Below the pieces are notes generated by a model. That model ran no database searches, had not been told where the DNA came from, and saw nothing but the letters and a program-made list of their open reading frames with translations. Positions 36,632 through 44,765 of a DNA stretch of 64,000 nt are shown here, piece after piece. The number at the start of each line of letters is the position of its first letter. Position 1 is the stretch's first letter. This stretch comes from Coxiellaceae bacterium (GTDB taxonomy: Bacteria; Pseudomonadota; Gammaproteobacteria; Comchoanobacterales; Comchoanobacteraceae), in contig CACKTD010000004.1 of assembly GCA_902603055.1 (NCBI GenBank), forward strand, positions 1 to 64,000, written 5' to 3'. Made by a program: the position numbers and the translations under genes.

Positions 36632-37268
36632 GATGTGTATCTTCTATTTTATCTTTAGGGTTAATAAGGCCAAGGGAAATTATCCACTTGAAGGCTTCTT
36701 CTGCAGTTAATTTGATAGGGTGAACATCATCTTTATCGACTAAAACAATATAGCCTGAGGTTGGGTTCGGTGTAGTTGGAATATAAACGGAGACTTTGTC
36801 TGACTCGTTGTTAGGGTTAAAGTCTTTAGTATCATCATTGGTTATGAAGCCAATACTCCACATCTCTTTTCTTGGGTATTCAATTAAAACAACTCGATTG
36901 AATTTAAAATTCGAGTTTGTTGCAACTGCTGAAATGGATTGTTTTACGGCGTAATAGATGGTGCGAATCAAAGGAATACGTGATAGCGATTTATCCCAAA
37001 TACCTATCAATCGTTTACCAAGATATAAGTTAAATAAGAATCCAGTAACTAAAATAAATAATAGTATGAGAATTATATTGATACCCACGTAGCTATGGTA
37101 AGACTGATAGGGAAGTGGTAAGTAAGCAGAGGGAAGGTATTGAGGTGGAATTCTTGCAATGAGTCCTGCAGCAATGGTGATAAATACTTTTACAATGACG
37201 ATGGTAATAATTAAAGGGATCCAAAAGAGTAACCCTGAGAAGAACCATTTTTTTAAATTGCTTAACAT
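36621..37268 (-). CDS. DUF502 family membrane protein
   Basis: The 215-residue protein has two membrane helices, at about 8-36 and 56-83, and a conserved cytoplasmic part with IPLIRTIYYAVKQ and VVLIEYPRKEMWSIGFITN, which are typical of DUF502. The function of this family is not established. It lies between fmdB and aspS, the same order seen in related gammaproteobacteria. The next gene upstream shares one base with it. Confidence 0.9.
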   Translation of the reverse strand: MLSNLKKWFFSGLLFWIPLIITIVIVKVFITIAAGLIARIPPQYLPSAYLPLPYQSYHSYVGINIILILLFILVTGFLFNLYLGKRLIGIWDKSLSRIPLIRTIYYAVKQSISAVATNSNFKFNRVVLIEYPRKEMWSIGFITNDDTKDFNPNNESDKVSVYIPTTPNPTSGYIVLVDKDDVHPIKLTAEEAFKWIISLGLINPKDKIEDTHHDT

Positions 37269-37474
37269 TAAGATTCCTTTTGCTCTGTTTGTTTTGTTCC
37301 ATATCCGTCTTTATACCAGCCGGAACCACCCAATTGAAAGTTGGGCGCGCAGATGACTTTAACAAGGGACATCTCATTACACTTAGGACATTGTTCTAAT
37401 GTTTTTTCCGAGTGTTTCTGTAAAGTTTCAAAACCGTGATCACAGCTTTGACAATGGTATTGATTTAATGGCAC
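37268..37474 (-). CDS. FmdB-type zinc ribbon protein
   Basis: The 68-residue protein begins MPLNQYHCQSCDHGFETLQ and has two CxxC pairs (CQSC and CPKC) that form a zinc ribbon, then the PNFQLGGSGWYKDGYG tail characteristic of the FmdB family. The role is unknown; a regulatory or nucleic acid-binding role has been proposed for the family. It is the first gene of the minus-strand run to hldE and is divergent from fis. Confidence 0.92.
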   Translation of the reverse strand: MPLNQYHCQSCDHGFETLQKHSEKTLEQCPKCNEMSLVKVICAPNFQLGGSGWYKDGYGTKQTEQKES

Positions 37475-37545
37475 GATGCGTTATCTCCAAACACTTTATA
37501 ATCAATTAAAATCAAAGATATGTCAAGTTTTATGCGCTAAAGGTT

Positions 37546-37575
37546 TACATTTATAAACCAAGAGGTTTAAATGTA
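37546..37575 (+). promoter_or_regulatory. Inverted repeat directly before the fis start
   Basis: TACATTTATAAACC at 37546-37559 and GGTTTAAATGTA at 37564-37575 are complementary apart from one bulged T, with loop AAGA. The hairpin ends 3 bases before the fis ATG and holds the only candidate ribosome site (AAGAGG) in its loop and stem. It may be an operator or an RNA element that limits fis translation. Confidence 0.5.
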
Positions 37576-37578
37576 TTT

Positions 37579-37824
37579 ATGGCCAAAACACGAAAAGTAT
37601 CAAAGTTACAAAAAGTTGTGAAAGAATCTGTGGATCGGTACCTAAAAGAAGTGGACGGCTATGAGCTTGGAGACTTATTTAGCTTAGTAAGTAATGAAGT
37701 GGAAAAAGCCCTTCTAATTAGGCTTAACGAACATACATTAGGTAATCAATCACAAATGTCTCGTATTTTGGGTTTATCACGAATAACATTACGCAGAAAA
37801 TTACAAACACATGGAATCGCATAA
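37579..37824 (+). CDS. fis: Nucleoid protein Fis
   Basis: Fis is a small DNA-bending regulator of growth-phase genes and nucleoid shape. The C-terminal helix-turn-helix is clear (GNQSQMSRILGLSRITLRRKL at about 55-75), preceded by the dimerising helix region. At 81 residues it is a little shorter than E. coli Fis (98), losing N-terminal residues. It overlaps the next gene by 14 bases, unlike the usual dusB-fis operon, so here it is coupled to amino-acid and sugar catabolism genes. Confidence 0.9.
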   Translation: MAKTRKVSKLQKVVKESVDRYLKEVDGYELGDLFSLVSNEVEKALLIRLNEHTLGNQSQMSRILGLSRITLRRKLQTHGIA

Positions 37825-38554
37825 AGACAATTCAATCCGAGAGGATCTTGCTTTTACATATCGTTTATTTGCCAGAAATGGTTGGGACGATTTGACATAT
37901 ACGCACTTGACAGTCCGCAGTCGTCAAGGAGATAGCTTTTATATTATTAAATTTGGTCTTTTGTTTGATGAAGTTACTCCTGATAATTTAATACAAGTTG
38001 ATTTTAATGGTCGAGTGATTGACGGCAAAGAAGAAATATTTAACCCAACAGGTTACACTATACATAGCAGTGTTTATAAAGCCCGTCCTGATATCAACGC
38101 CATATTCCATAGTCATATGGTGCCTATGATCAGTGTTGGATCAATGCCACAAGGCTTATTACCAGTATCTCAATGGGCATTACACTTTTATGATAAAGTC
38201 AGTTATCATGAATACGATTCGTTAGCTTTGGATTTGGATATCCAGGGTAATAAGATAGCTAATGATTTGGGAGAAAACTCAGTATTGATGATGCGAAATC
38301 ATGGTGTGTTGGTTTGTGGTGTTGATTTGCCTGAAGCGTATTATTTTCATCACCATTTAAACCAAGCGTGTCAATTGCAATGCCAGTTGCTAGCAACTGG
38401 AGCTGAATATGTTTCTCCAGATCATGATCATTGTGTGAGAACTCGCCAAGATTTATTGGGTTTTGAGATCAAAAATGGTCATCGAGATTGGCAGGCATTA
38501 AGGCGCTACCATAAAGATCTTTTTAGAAAACGAGCGATTGAGGAAATAATATGA
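37811..38554 (+). CDS. Class II aldolase/adducin family protein
   Basis: The 247-residue protein has the class II aldolase/adducin fold: N-terminal LAFTYRLFARNGWDDLTYTHLTVR, the metal-ligand pair in AIFHSHM near residues 97-103, and a second His in MMRNHGVLVCG near 163. Family members include fuculose- and ribulose-phosphate aldolases and epimerases as well as adducin-like proteins; the substrate cannot be deduced. It overlaps both fis upstream and putA downstream (ATGA), so the three are one translational unit. Confidence 0.85.
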   Translation: MESHKDNSIREDLAFTYRLFARNGWDDLTYTHLTVRSRQGDSFYIIKFGLLFDEVTPDNLIQVDFNGRVIDGKEEIFNPTGYTIHSSVYKARPDINAIFHSHMVPMISVGSMPQGLLPVSQWALHFYDKVSYHEYDSLALDLDIQGNKIANDLGENSVLMMRNHGVLVCGVDLPEAYYFHHHLNQACQLQCQLLATGAEYVSPDHDHCVRTRQDLLGFEIKNGHRDWQALRRYHKDLFRKRAIEEII

Positions 38555-41500
38555 CAGACTTTCTATCACAATTTGGGACTTTGGATAAAGATTTAGATGA
38601 TTTTTATAAAAGTCATCGGCTCGATGAGTCTACACTCATAAAACAGTTGATTAGTAAAATACCAGTCCATGAGCGTGAAATTGAGTCCATACAGAATACC
38701 TCACAAAAACTCATTCATGAACTTCGAGAAAATAGAGTAAGTCCTGTCGGGATTGAACACATTTTATTGCAATATAAATTAAATTCTGAACAAGGTGTGG
38801 CATTGATGTGTCTTGCTGAAGCGATGTTGCGTGTGCCTGACCGTCAAACCATCAATGAACTCATTCAAGATAAATTGGGCGACGAGGACTGGTCTGGAGA
38901 ACCCATTGTTAAAAACATGATGAATCGTTCGATGTATTGGGGGCTCATGATCTCTGGCAAGATTTTGGGTGATCCTCAAAATGAAGGTTTTTTTAAGCGC
39001 ACTTTGAAAAGTGCGATTCGTCAGGTTGGTCAGCCAGCCTTGCGATCTGCTATTGGTGCATTTTTAAAGTTTTTTGCCTCTCAGTTTGTTTTGGGCCAGG
39101 ATTTGAAACAAGCTGAAAAGAATTCTAAAAAACCACTCTCTCAAGGTTACAGCTTCTCTTATGACCAATTGGGTGAAGCGGCATTAACTTATGATGATGC
39201 AGAGCGCTATTTTCAATCCTACATTGCATCTGTGAAATTTTTACAAGGTGCGAAAAAAGGCTCTATCTATGATCAGCCAGGAATTTCTGTGAAATTGTCC
39301 GCATTGCATCCACGTTATGAGTATGCACATCGAGCAATTTGTGTTCCAAGTATTGTTGATAAACTCAAGACACTTTGCATTGAGGCTAAAAAGAGAAATC
39401 TTGGCCTTATTATTGATGCGGAGGAAGCCGATCGATTTGAACTTGCGTTAACCATCTTGAAAGATGTTATGGCCATTAAAGATCTAGACGGTTGGAACGG
39501 ACTTGGTATAGCAGTTCAGGCTTATCAAAAGCGTACCTATGCGAGCTTGGAATACATGATTAAATTAGCTAAAAAAAGCAATAGAAGGCTGATGGTCCGT
39601 TTAACAAAGGGTGCATATTGGGATATGGAGATCAAACACTCACAGGTTAATGGCGATGAGGATTATCCAGTATTTACATATAAAAAATATACAGACGTAT
39701 CGTACTTAGCGTGTTCTCGATTGATGCTGGATGCGCGCGATGAGATATATCCAATGTTTGCAACGCATAATGCCATGACCATTGCAACAATCAAGTATTG
39801 GGCTGAATCTCGCGATGACTATGAATTTCAGCGTTTACATGGTATGGGAGAGCATGTTTATAGTATTGTAATGAAGCAATCACCAACGCGTTGCCGTATC
39901 TATGCGCCGGTAGGTGATCACAACGAGTTACTACCTTATCTTGTTAGGCGATTATTAGAAAATGGGGCTTCCTCATCCTTTATCCACCGTGTCGTTGATC
40001 CAGCAATATCTGTAAACGACCTACTTGGTGAAGATCCTTTGTTAATGTTAGGTCATTTTAGGCCTGAGAAAGAAGAAGTGATTCCAAAGCCAATTGATAT
40101 ATTTGGTGATGTGCGCAAAAATTCATTAGGTATCGATTTAAACTGTCCTTATGTTTTGCAGACTTTCTCAAAATCAATGGATCGTTATAGTATCAATGAA
40201 AAAATTGATTTATATCCTTACGTTGTGGGCTTAAGTCATAAAGGTTCAAGGCATACGCACCAGATTAAAAATCCTGCTGATACGACGGATGTTTTAGGGC
40301 AGTATCGTTTTGCAAGTGTTGAAGATGTTCAACTAGCACTTGAAAATGCAGACGATTTTAAACAGGTTTGGCAGAACGTAGATGTACTTCGTCGAGCGAA
40401 CTTTCTAGATTTAGCATCTAATCTTCTTGAGAAACGAATGGATTATTTTGTGCGGTTATTAATTTTAGAAGCTGGAAAAAGTTGGGCTGACGCCGTCAAT
40501 GAGGTTCGCGAAGCCGTTGATTTTTTACGTTACTACGCTGTATTGGGTCGTAAAGTTATGCAACCAAAGTTGTTGCCAGGCCCAACGGGTGAACAAAATC
40601 AGTTGCAGTTAGAAGGGCGTGGTTTGGCTGTTTGTATTAGTCCATGGAATTTTCCATTAGCGATTTTTATAGGTCAAGTGAGTGCGGCATTAGTTTCAGG
40701 TAATGTGGTAATCGCAAAACCTGCCAGTCAAACGGTTGCGATTGCCAGTAAGATGGTTGATGTTTTATATGAAGTTGGATTGCCAAAAACAGCATGTCAG
40801 CTTTTGCCTGGAGAGCGAGGTACTGTCGGTAAGCATTTAATGAGTGACGAACGGGTTGATATCGTGATGCTAACAGGATCTACCGCTACAGCAAAATCCA
40901 TCAATCGAGATTTAGCAAATCGATCTGGCCCTATCATTCCATTGATTGCAGAAACGGGTGGACAAAATGCAATGATCATAGACTCGTCGGCATTATTAGA
41001 GCAAGCAGTGAACGATGTAATGATGTCAAGTTTCTATAGTGCTGGTCAACGGTGTTCTGCGGCACGAGTGGTTTATATACAGTCAGAGGTTGCTGATCGC
41101 TTCATTGAGATGCTGCAAGGTGCGTTGGAGGCAACAAAAATAGGTCCTACTGCACAGTTAACTAATGATATTGGTCCTATCATCGATGAGGCAGCGTTGG
41201 ATCGCTTAAACCGTCACCTTCATTATCTAAATGGTGTGGGTAATTGTATTTATCAGCCAGATTTAACTGAAGCATGCAAATCAGGCACTTTCTTCGCACC
41301 TGCGATTTATGAGATTAATCATATCAGTGAGCTATCAGAGGAAGTGTTTGGACCAATACTACATATCATTCGTTTTGACCGTAGAAAAATCAATCAAGTG
41401 ATTGATGATATTAATGATTTAAAATATGGCTTGACCTTTGGTGTTCATAGTCGAATTAGTCGCTTTGTTGATAATGCGATCTCAAGAATACAGGCTGGGA

Positions 41501-41718
41501 ATGTCTATGTGAATCGTACGATTATCGGGGCTCAAGTAGGTGTACAGCCATTTGGGGGAGAGGGTTTGTCTGGTACAGGTCCTAAAGCAGGTGGACCCTT
41601 ATACCTCTATCGATTGACTAAAGAGAAGACCATCTCAAATAATACTGCCGCAATTGGTGGAAATATTGAGCTTGTCAGCCCAGATGCCACAATTTTATCG
41701 TTGACGTCCACTGAATAA
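38551..41718 (+). CDS. putA: Bifunctional proline dehydrogenase / glutamate semialdehyde dehydrogenase
   Basis: PutA oxidises proline to glutamate in two steps, passing electrons to quinone and NAD. The proline dehydrogenase barrel (about 70-480) has YDQPGISVKLSALHPRYEYA and ATHNAMTIATIKYWAE. The aldehyde dehydrogenase domain (about 560-1045) has CISPWNFPLAIFIGQ, TGSTATAKSINRDLA, ETGGQNAMIIDSSAL, and catalytic Cys835 in SAGQRCSAARVV. At 1055 residues it lacks the N-terminal ribbon-helix-helix DNA-binding domain of E. coli PutA (1320), so it cannot repress its own gene that way. It is coupled to the aldolase gene; proteorhodopsin follows 82 bases later. Confidence 0.97.
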   Translation: MTDFLSQFGTLDKDLDDFYKSHRLDESTLIKQLISKIPVHEREIESIQNTSQKLIHELRENRVSPVGIEHILLQYKLNSEQGVALMCLAEAMLRVPDRQTINELIQDKLGDEDWSGEPIVKNMMNRSMYWGLMISGKILGDPQNEGFFKRTLKSAIRQVGQPALRSAIGAFLKFFASQFVLGQDLKQAEKNSKKPLSQGYSFSYDQLGEAALTYDDAERYFQSYIASVKFLQGAKKGSIYDQPGISVKLSALHPRYEYAHRAICVPSIVDKLKTLCIEAKKRNLGLIIDAEEADRFELALTILKDVMAIKDLDGWNGLGIAVQAYQKRTYASLEYMIKLAKKSNRRLMVRLTKGAYWDMEIKHSQVNGDEDYPVFTYKKYTDVSYLACSRLMLDARDEIYPMFATHNAMTIATIKYWAESRDDYEFQRLHGMGEHVYSIVMKQSPTRCRIYAPVGDHNELLPYLVRRLLENGASSSFIHRVVDPAISVNDLLGEDPLLMLGHFRPEKEEVIPKPIDIFGDVRKNSLGIDLNCPYVLQTFSKSMDRYSINEKIDLYPYVVGLSHKGSRHTHQIKNPADTTDVLGQYRFASVEDVQLALENADDFKQVWQNVDVLRRANFLDLASNLLEKRMDYFVRLLILEAGKSWADAVNEVREAVDFLRYYAVLGRKVMQPKLLPGPTGEQNQLQLEGRGLAVCISPWNFPLAIFIGQVSAALVSGNVVIAKPASQTVAIASKMVDVLYEVGLPKTACQLLPGERGTVGKHLMSDERVDIVMLTGSTATAKSINRDLANRSGPIIPLIAETGGQNAMIIDSSALLEQAVNDVMMSSFYSAGQRCSAARVVYIQSEVADRFIEMLQGALEATKIGPTAQLTNDIGPIIDEAALDRLNRHLHYLNGVGNCIYQPDLTEACKSGTFFAPAIYEINHISELSEEVFGPILHIIRFDRRKINQVIDDINDLKYGLTFGVHSRISRFVDNAISRIQAGNVYVNRTIIGAQVGVQPFGGEGLSGTGPKAGGPLYLYRLTKEKTISNNTAAIGGNIELVSPDATILSLTSTE

Positions 41719-41800
41719 TTAATAGCTTTTGCCTATAGATATCCAAAAAATTATCAGGTATATTTAAAAAGTATCTATTTTTTTGAATTTAGGAGATCGT

Positions 41801-42496
41801 ATGATATATGTTTTAGTGCCCACTGATATAGTCGGTGTATCATTTTTCGTAACCACGATGGCATTGCTAGCCTCTACTATTTTCTTCTTTGCAGAAAGAG
41901 GGGATGTGGTTGTTCACTGGCGTACTTCGGTGACTGTTGCTGGTCTTGTTACTGGTATTGCTTTTGTGCATTACTATTACATGAGACAAATATGGGTTTC
42001 TGGTCTTGGAACACCTGTTGTCTATCGTTATGTTGATTGGTTTATTACGGTCCCTTTACAGATTATTGAGTTTTTTCTAATTTTAAGAGCTGTTGGTTAT
42101 AAAGGATCGAGTATTTTCTGGAAATTATTAATTGCATCCATCTTGATGTTGGTTTTCGGTTACATAGGAGAAGCTGGTCTTGGTAATCCACTGATTTACT
42201 TCATATTAGCTATGGCCGCGTGGTTATATATTATTTATGAGATATTCGCTGGTGAAGCTGCTGAAGTTAATGCTAAAACTAAGAATAAGCCAGCACAAAT
42301 GGCCTTTTCAACCATTCGTTTGATTGTGACATTCGGTTGGGCTATATATCCGCTGGGTTATGTATTTGGTTATCTAACTGCCACTGTGAGTGATGATGTT
42401 TTGAACTTTATCTATAACGTCGCAGATTTTGTCAATAAGATCGCGTTTGGTTTAGCAATTTGGTATGCTGCTAAGCTCGATTCAGTAAAAGCTTAA
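41801..42496 (+). CDS. Proteorhodopsin (light-driven proton pump, blue-absorbing type)
   Basis: The 231-residue seven-helix protein aligns along its length with marine proteorhodopsin. Key residues, with standard proteorhodopsin numbers in brackets: proton acceptor Asp79 (97) in RYVDWFITVPLQIIEF, donor Glu90 (108), spectral-tuning Gln87 (105; Gln gives blue, Leu green), His57 (75) that pairs with the acceptor, and retinal-binding Lys213 (231) in NVADFVNKIAFG. All pump residues are intact. An in-frame ATG at 41783 exists, but AGGAG at 41791-41795 sets the start at 41801. The roughly 17-residue signal peptide of typical proteorhodopsin is missing. No carotenoid or retinal genes are nearby. A strong terminator follows. 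Confidence 0.97.
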   Translation: MIYVLVPTDIVGVSFFVTTMALLASTIFFFAERGDVVVHWRTSVTVAGLVTGIAFVHYYYMRQIWVSGLGTPVVYRYVDWFITVPLQIIEFFLILRAVGYKGSSIFWKLLIASILMLVFGYIGEAGLGNPLIYFILAMAAWLYIIYEIFAGEAAEVNAKTKNKPAQMAFSTIRLIVTFGWAIYPLGYVFGYLTATVSDDVLNFIYNVADFVNKIAFGLAIWYAAKLDSVKA

Positions 42497-42514
42497 CCCT
42501 CTTTATTCAAATTA

Positions 42515-42549
42515 AACAGCTGGTACCCAAAGGTGCCAGCTGTTTTTTT
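42515..42549 (+). terminator. Rho-independent terminator after proteorhodopsin
   Basis: A 13-bp stem (AACAGCTGGTACC paired with GGTGCCAGCTGTT, one G-T wobble) with a CAAA loop is followed by seven T. It lies between the proteorhodopsin stop and the convergent pilC-like stop and is placed for the plus-strand transcript. Confidence 0.92.
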
Positions 42550-43579
42550 ATGTCGTTACGTGTAACAAGGCTAATTTTTTAAAGATGGTCACTAAAGAGA
42601 TTGTTATCAAAAAAAAGTATGCGAGGTAAATGATTAGTTGAATGTTATGTTTTAAGTCATTCATCGATTGATCGATTAATACTCCGATGCTTTTTTCTAA
42701 TTGTGGTGAAGGGAGACACAACGTGGCAATGATTGCATCAGAAAAGTGATGTAGTTTTAAGCATTCATGAAAACAGTGGCCTGCTTGGACTTGATGCATC
42801 ATCGATGTGAAATGTTTTTTTATAAACGAGTTTCTACACATTGATTGGTAAATACACTGTGTATCATATAAATCCATTTTTAATTCAATAAGCCAATTAA
42901 GACTTAAAGAGAGATATCGGCTAGGTAATTTAGACATTGAGATTATGCTTATCAATAAAGCGAAGAAAAGAGTGATAATACTAATCAAGATGAAAGGTTG
43001 GTAGATGCTAATCAAGGTTATTAACAAGAAAGTAGGGTAAATTAGGGTTTGTTTTAATGAGTGGAGATAGTGTTCGTATGCAGTTAGTACAGTATGGGAC
43101 GTTTCAATTTTTTCAATAATTAATGGTGAAAAGCAATCTTTAAATATATTCTTTAAGCATTGCTTGATAGGTTGGGGGAGCAGGAGAAGGATATCATCGC
43201 TCATTAAGGTCTTCCCGGAATTAAGATTATCAATCATCTGAATCAATAATCCCCTGAGGCTTAATGGTAGATTATGTCTGACAACGAGTGTCTTTAATGT
43301 TTGCAATATATTAGAGTGTATCGTTAATTTTAGTTTTATTTCCTTAATAAAGTAAATCACCGATCGTAATGAAATGGTTGTTTTAAAAAAGTGAGGAAAT
43401 ATTAAAATATAATGGAAGTCCATTGATAATAGATGTTTGTAAAGAGACTTCTGGCTGGGTTGATTCCATACACCATATGCCCACCCATAGGCATTATTTT
43501 TAGCAATCCAGAAATAATTGCCTTGTAAACGCATTGAATTAAACATGTTCGATATCAAGGCGTATGATTTTTTTCTCAT
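42548..43579 (-). CDS. PilC/GspF-like inner-membrane platform protein
   Basis: GspF/PilC proteins form the inner-membrane platform of type IV pili and type II secretion. This 343-residue protein has the family halves with SLKQTLIYPTFLL (about 185) and QAGHCFHECLKLHH (about 272), and hydrophobic segments at about 195-235 and 318-338. The sequence is divergent and Cys/His-rich. Its ATG overlaps the ATPase gene by 41 bases; an internal ATG at 43546 would overlap by only 8 and may be the true start. It converges on proteorhodopsin across a terminator. Confidence 0.75.
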   Translation of the reverse strand: MRKKSYALISNMFNSMRLQGNYFWIAKNNAYGWAYGVWNQPSQKSLYKHLLSMDFHYILIFPHFFKTTISLRSVIYFIKEIKLKLTIHSNILQTLKTLVVRHNLPLSLRGLLIQMIDNLNSGKTLMSDDILLLLPQPIKQCLKNIFKDCFSPLIIEKIETSHTVLTAYEHYLHSLKQTLIYPTFLLITLISIYQPFILISIITLFFALLISIISMSKLPSRYLSLSLNWLIELKMDLYDTQCIYQSMCRNSFIKKHFTSMMHQVQAGHCFHECLKLHHFSDAIIATLCLPSPQLEKSIGVLIDQSMNDLKHNIQLIIYLAYFFLITISLVTIFKKLALLHVTT

Positions 43580-44354
43580 GAACTTGGATGAATAAATTTG
43601 GTTTTGATAAATAACTGCAAACTGCTTTCAATGTATACTTCAAGGATATTAGATCTTGAGCGTGACAGGTCGTTAAAAATAGGTGACCTGAATTAATGAG
43701 TTTTGTGAAGATCAATTCTGAGTGTTGGTCCCTAAGTTCCCCCAGTGCAATGCTGTCGAAGTTTTGGCGTAATGCTACTTTAATTAAATGATGAATATTT
43801 GAGGGTGCATCAAATTCTATTTGACACAGTGCTTCATTTATAATTTCAATGGGATTTTCATAAGTTAATATATTGTGTGTGTTTTTAGATAAATCGTTGA
43901 GAATGGCATGCAAAAGCGTCGTTTTTCCCTGACCAGATTGACCATATATTATAATATGTCCTTCTTTTAATGCTTGGAATTGCTGAATCAATGATAATTG
44001 AGGTTGTTGAGTTAGAATATTTTCTAGCGATAATACATCAATGAGTGGGCGCATATGAATATAAATGCCATGAATTGTCATTGAAATAACGACCCTCAGC
44101 CTTCTTCCATGATGTTGTATCATTAGTTCCATTGGATATGTGGTTTGATTTAAGCTTAGATTGCTTATGATCAGTAAATGCCGCATCCAACACATAATTG
44201 TGGGCTTAGAGATTGTACCGATGTATATCATTTGATGTGATTTCTTTAAATAAATAACACCCTCAAGGAGTTGAGACTGAACATAAATATCAGAAGCACT
44301 TTGTTTCCATGCGAGTTCTATAAGCCACTTAATGTCATCCAGTAAGTGAGTCAT
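43539..44354 (-). CDS. Short PilB/GspE-type secretion ATPase
   Basis: These ATPases power pilus assembly or type II secretion. Present are the Walker A GQSGQGKTTLL near 147-157, an Asp-box region NILTYENPIEIINE near 168-181, a Walker B-like FDSIALGELRD near 204-214, and the His-box SGHLFLTTCHA near 222-232. At 271 residues it is less than half of PilB or GspE and lacks their N-terminal domains, resembling the short competence type ATPase (ComGA-like). DotB of the Dot/Icm system is longer and has no PilC partner, so I favour a pilus or competence role. Pilins, PilD and PilQ are not in the window. Confidence 0.75.
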   Translation of the reverse strand: MTHLLDDIKWLIELAWKQSASDIYVQSQLLEGVIYLKKSHQMIYIGTISKPTIMCWMRHLLIISNLSLNQTTYPMELMIQHHGRRLRVVISMTIHGIYIHMRPLIDVLSLENILTQQPQLSLIQQFQALKEGHIIIYGQSGQGKTTLLHAILNDLSKNTHNILTYENPIEIINEALCQIEFDAPSNIHHLIKVALRQNFDSIALGELRDQHSELIFTKLINSGHLFLTTCHAQDLISLKYTLKAVCSYLSKPNLFIQVHEKKIIRLDIEHV

Positions 44355-44495
44355 TGTTCAATTATCCAATGAAAACGTTCATTCATATACTTGATCTTGC
44401 ATTATTCCTACATCGGATTAAATACGGTAAAAATATCTTTTGATTAAGGATCAAGTGTATTATTATCTAGAGTAACTCAATAATGATGGTGTAAA

Positions 44496-44689
44496 ATGAA
44501 TCTAAGAATAGTATTAATAGGAATTATAGCAAATATGATTATAAGAAAAGTATTAACGAACTTATTTGCTTTGAAAACGTATATTGCAGAAAAAAAGCTT
44601 GAGCGTGAACAAAAATCAGTTGAAAGTAATTATTCAAATTCTGACTTGATGTTCAATGAGTACGAAAGTTTTTTACTTCAGCACCGTAT

Positions 44690-44699
<10 letters not shown>
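44496..44699 (+). CDS. Small protein with N-terminal membrane helix, uncertain
   Basis: This possible 67-residue protein has a hydrophobic helix at about 1-24 and a charged helical tail. It has no recognised family and no clear ribosome site. Its TAG stop lies inside the first bases of tRNA-Thr, so the last codons (CCG GCA TAG) are tRNA sequence. Either the gene borrows its stop from the tRNA or the frame is not a gene. Confidence 0.35.
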
Positions 44700-44762
<63 letters not shown>

Positions 44763-44765
44763 ATC

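Noticed and set aside
43539-44354. DotB (Dot/Icm ATPase) as identity of the short secretion ATPase
   Set aside because: It is much shorter than DotB, lacks its conserved C-terminal region, and overlaps a PilC/GspF-type gene, which DotB does not accompany.
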